Of a DNA stretch of 17,500 nt, positions 16,263 through 17,500 are shown in pieces. A model generated the notes under the pieces. The model did not search any database. It was given only the letters and a program-made list of their open reading frames with translations, and was not told the DNA's origin. Every line of letters starts with the position of its first letter. The first letter of the stretch is position 1. Source of the DNA: Chromera velia (lineage: Eukaryota > Sar > Chromeraceae); assembly GCA_018398765.1 (NCBI GenBank), contig JAHBMJ010000177.1, forward strand, positions 2,501-20,000. The letters are read 5' to 3'. Position numbers and translations under genes: made by a program.

Positions 16263-17147
16263 GTACGTGTATCAGCTGATATCGAGGGAGAAGGACAACC
16301 TATGTAGCCTGGTTATGCAAGAGAGGGTACACACGTACAAGGTCTCCCTGCTAAGCCCCCAGGAGCAGGGGGGATTCATAGCACACGTTGCAGACATGGC
16401 ACAACTTGCCGAGGTGGAGATGGGGGCGGTACTCAACCCCTTCTTCAGGAGACCAGCACGCATAGAAAGGGCGGCGGAGAGGTGGGCAGAAAAGGTCGAT
16501 GCCGGATTGGCAAAGTCGCTGAAAGAAAGCCTGACGCGGGCGGAGGATTGGGGGACAGACGAGTCAAGGAATGGGCAGCGAGGCCAGGCGGGGGCCCCGG
16601 CAACAGCCCACCCCAGAGAACAAAGGAACTGTCGGCGATATACGCAGCGGACTCGTCCGATATCAGACAGACGAAGCTTTTGTGGAAGTTTGAGAGAGAC
16701 AACTTGTTTGCTACTCCTCGGCCACAGAGATACCTGCTAGAGCAGGGAATCTGTTTTGCACATCGGAAAGCGGTGTTCTGCTGGAGGGTGGGGACTTGCT
16801 CTACACCTTACAGATCGGTAAGGAGAAGGGGGGCAGAGAAGCTTGACCCCGGGGCGAGATGCGGAGAGGCAGAGTGCGCCAGGGGGAGGCAGGCGCCGCC
16901 CCCAGCAGACGAACTGCACCTGCTGACTGCTTGTGCGAAGACAGGGGAGAGGAGGCGACAGATAGAGGAACTGGACAGGGATACGCCGAAAGCCTCTGCG
17001 TTCTCGTTTGGCGTGATGGAGTGGGACGAAAGAGTCTACGTGAAGACATTAGGGCCTCTCCTCCACTTCAGAACAGAAGAGATGGCAAGGAAGTTGTATG
17101 AGATGTACAAGGAGCTTGACGCAGCGAGGAGGAGGGGAGAATTTTGA
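16263..17147 (+). pseudogene. LINE ORF2 segment 4: C-terminal domain with Cys/His knuckle
   Basis: Begins YVYQLISREKDNLCSLV and continues helical (AELAQ-type segment near 16400, RIERAAERWAEKVDAGLAKS). Near the five-G run at 16550-16554 the reading has to move by -1. The second frame then carries ADSSDIRQTKLLWKFERDNL, ICFAHRKAVFCWRVG and a C-terminal knuckle: Cys at 16860 and 16875, His at 16917 and Cys at 16932 (HLLTAC). This is the C..C...H....C pattern found at the end of many LINE ORF2 proteins, often linked to nucleic-acid binding. The stop is TGA at 17145. After the knuckle come about 70 residues (FSFGVMEWDERVYVKTLGPL, then a charged tail ending RRRGEF). Confidence 0.75.
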
Positions 17148-17500
17148 GGGATTCAAGGACTAGTCAGTACTTCGAGAGAGTATGGATAAACCAGCCAAGG
17201 ACCAGGCGGCAAGGACCCTGCACAGGCCGTATCATGCGTTATAAGGAATTAAGTGTGTACGAGTGCGTTCGCGCACATGAGGGTGCGCATAGTTGTGTGT
17301 ACTATGTGTATGTATGAGTGTGTGTACGTGTGTGTATGAGTATGTGTGCGTGTACGCGTGTATGAGTATATGTGTGAGCACCACCACCTGTGGAGATGCC
17401 TCGGCTAGTCAATGATGATACCCCCAGAGGTAAGTAGTCACTAGAGCAGTACAGGTCTGCCTATGCAAAAGCAAAATACCACCAGCTGGTGGTGGCAGCC
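17148..17500 (+). other. 3' flank or 3' UTR of the LINE, with TG stretch
   Basis: About 100 bases of unique sequence follow the ORF2 stop, then a mildly TG-rich stretch (17250-17370), then unique sequence. There is no poly(A) run or AATAAA, so the 3' end of the element cannot be placed. A consensus donor-like AG|GTAAGT sits at 17430 and an acceptor-like TACAG|GT at 17454. They are only 25 bases apart and cannot be one intron. A 16-base perfect palindrome, ACCACCAGCTGGTGGT, lies at 17478-17493. Confidence 0.45.

Larger units (their letters stand above)
8596..17147 (+). mobile_element. Decayed LINE-type non-LTR retrotransposon (ORF1 + APE endonuclease/RT ORF2)
   Basis: Order of domains: a charged, proline-rich ORF1, then an ORF2 with APE-like endonuclease, long linker, reverse transcriptase and a C-terminal Cys/His knuckle. 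This is the architecture of APE-type LINEs, in which ORF2 nicks target DNA and primes reverse transcription of the element RNA. Two large blocks (11304-12229, 15194-16262) interrupt ORF2 and can be removed as in-frame GT...AG introns. The copy also carries stops at 8956, 11123, 13672, 14314 and 14604, likely -1 frame changes, and a changed RT active site, so it is probably dead. No LTRs, clear poly(A) tail or target-site duplication were found. The 5' limit is uncertain, and the ORF1-like pieces from 2798 may belong to the same element. Clade cannot be named from motifs alone. Confidence 0.85.

Noticed and set aside
17430-17456. GTAAGT donor and CAG|GT acceptor as one intron
   Set aside because: Only 25 bases apart, shorter than spliceosomal introns normally are.

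Overview
The window looks like repeat-rich eukaryotic nuclear DNA. There are no bacterial operons or ribosome-binding sites. Several kilobases of TG, GATG and CAGT simple repeats alternate with a decayed retroelement, and two breaks in the retroelement reading frame have GT...AG ends. The species cannot be fixed from sequence alone. A large, simple-repeat-rich algal or plant genome is one guess and an invertebrate is another, both low confidence. All coding signal is on the + strand, which is G/purine/GT-rich from about 2.5 kb to the end.

Layout. 1-786: unique sequence with a GC-rich patch and no gene. 879-2235: 202-bp tandem repeats that run into a CAGT array with a ~142-bp higher-order period. 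2236-2797: mostly unique sequence. 2798-4115: a decayed ORF1-like coding region ending in two 90-bp (30-residue) repeat units. 4116-5250: TG-rich tract. 5251-5484: a second copy of the repeat units, exactly 1350 bp downstream of the first. 5485-7500: more TG-rich tract. 7501-7676: two further repeat units. 7680-8240: AT-rich, transposon-like non-coding block with GGTAACC inverted motifs. 8290-8595: GATG tract. 8596-17147: a LINE-type non-LTR retrotransposon. 17148-17500: 3' flank.

The LINE is the only recognisable protein-coding unit. ORF1 (8596-10793) is charged and proline-rich and ends in five ~31-residue (G/E)PKE-type repeats. ORF2 (about 10694-17147) encodes an APE-type endonuclease (NVRG, METK, GVYVP, GDMNAH, IDYI, IDH), a long charged linker, a reverse transcriptase (GLDG, VDL...FDSV, RGVKQGDPLSP, YADN, YLGT) and a C-terminal Cys/His knuckle. 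The copy is damaged: five in-frame stops, YADN in place of the catalytic YADD, and apparent -1 frame changes at G or C runs.

The most interesting result is that ORF2 is broken twice by ~1-kb blocks made largely of simple repeat (GATG at 11304-12229, TG at 15194-16262). Each begins with AG|GTA, ends with CAG|GTA, and is flanked by a direct duplication of the exon sequence at the junction. Removing each block as a GT...AG intron restores the frame exactly and rejoins conserved domains. This suggests microsatellite-filled introns gained inside a retrotransposon. Other simple-repeat tracts in the window also return to coding sequence at CAG|G.
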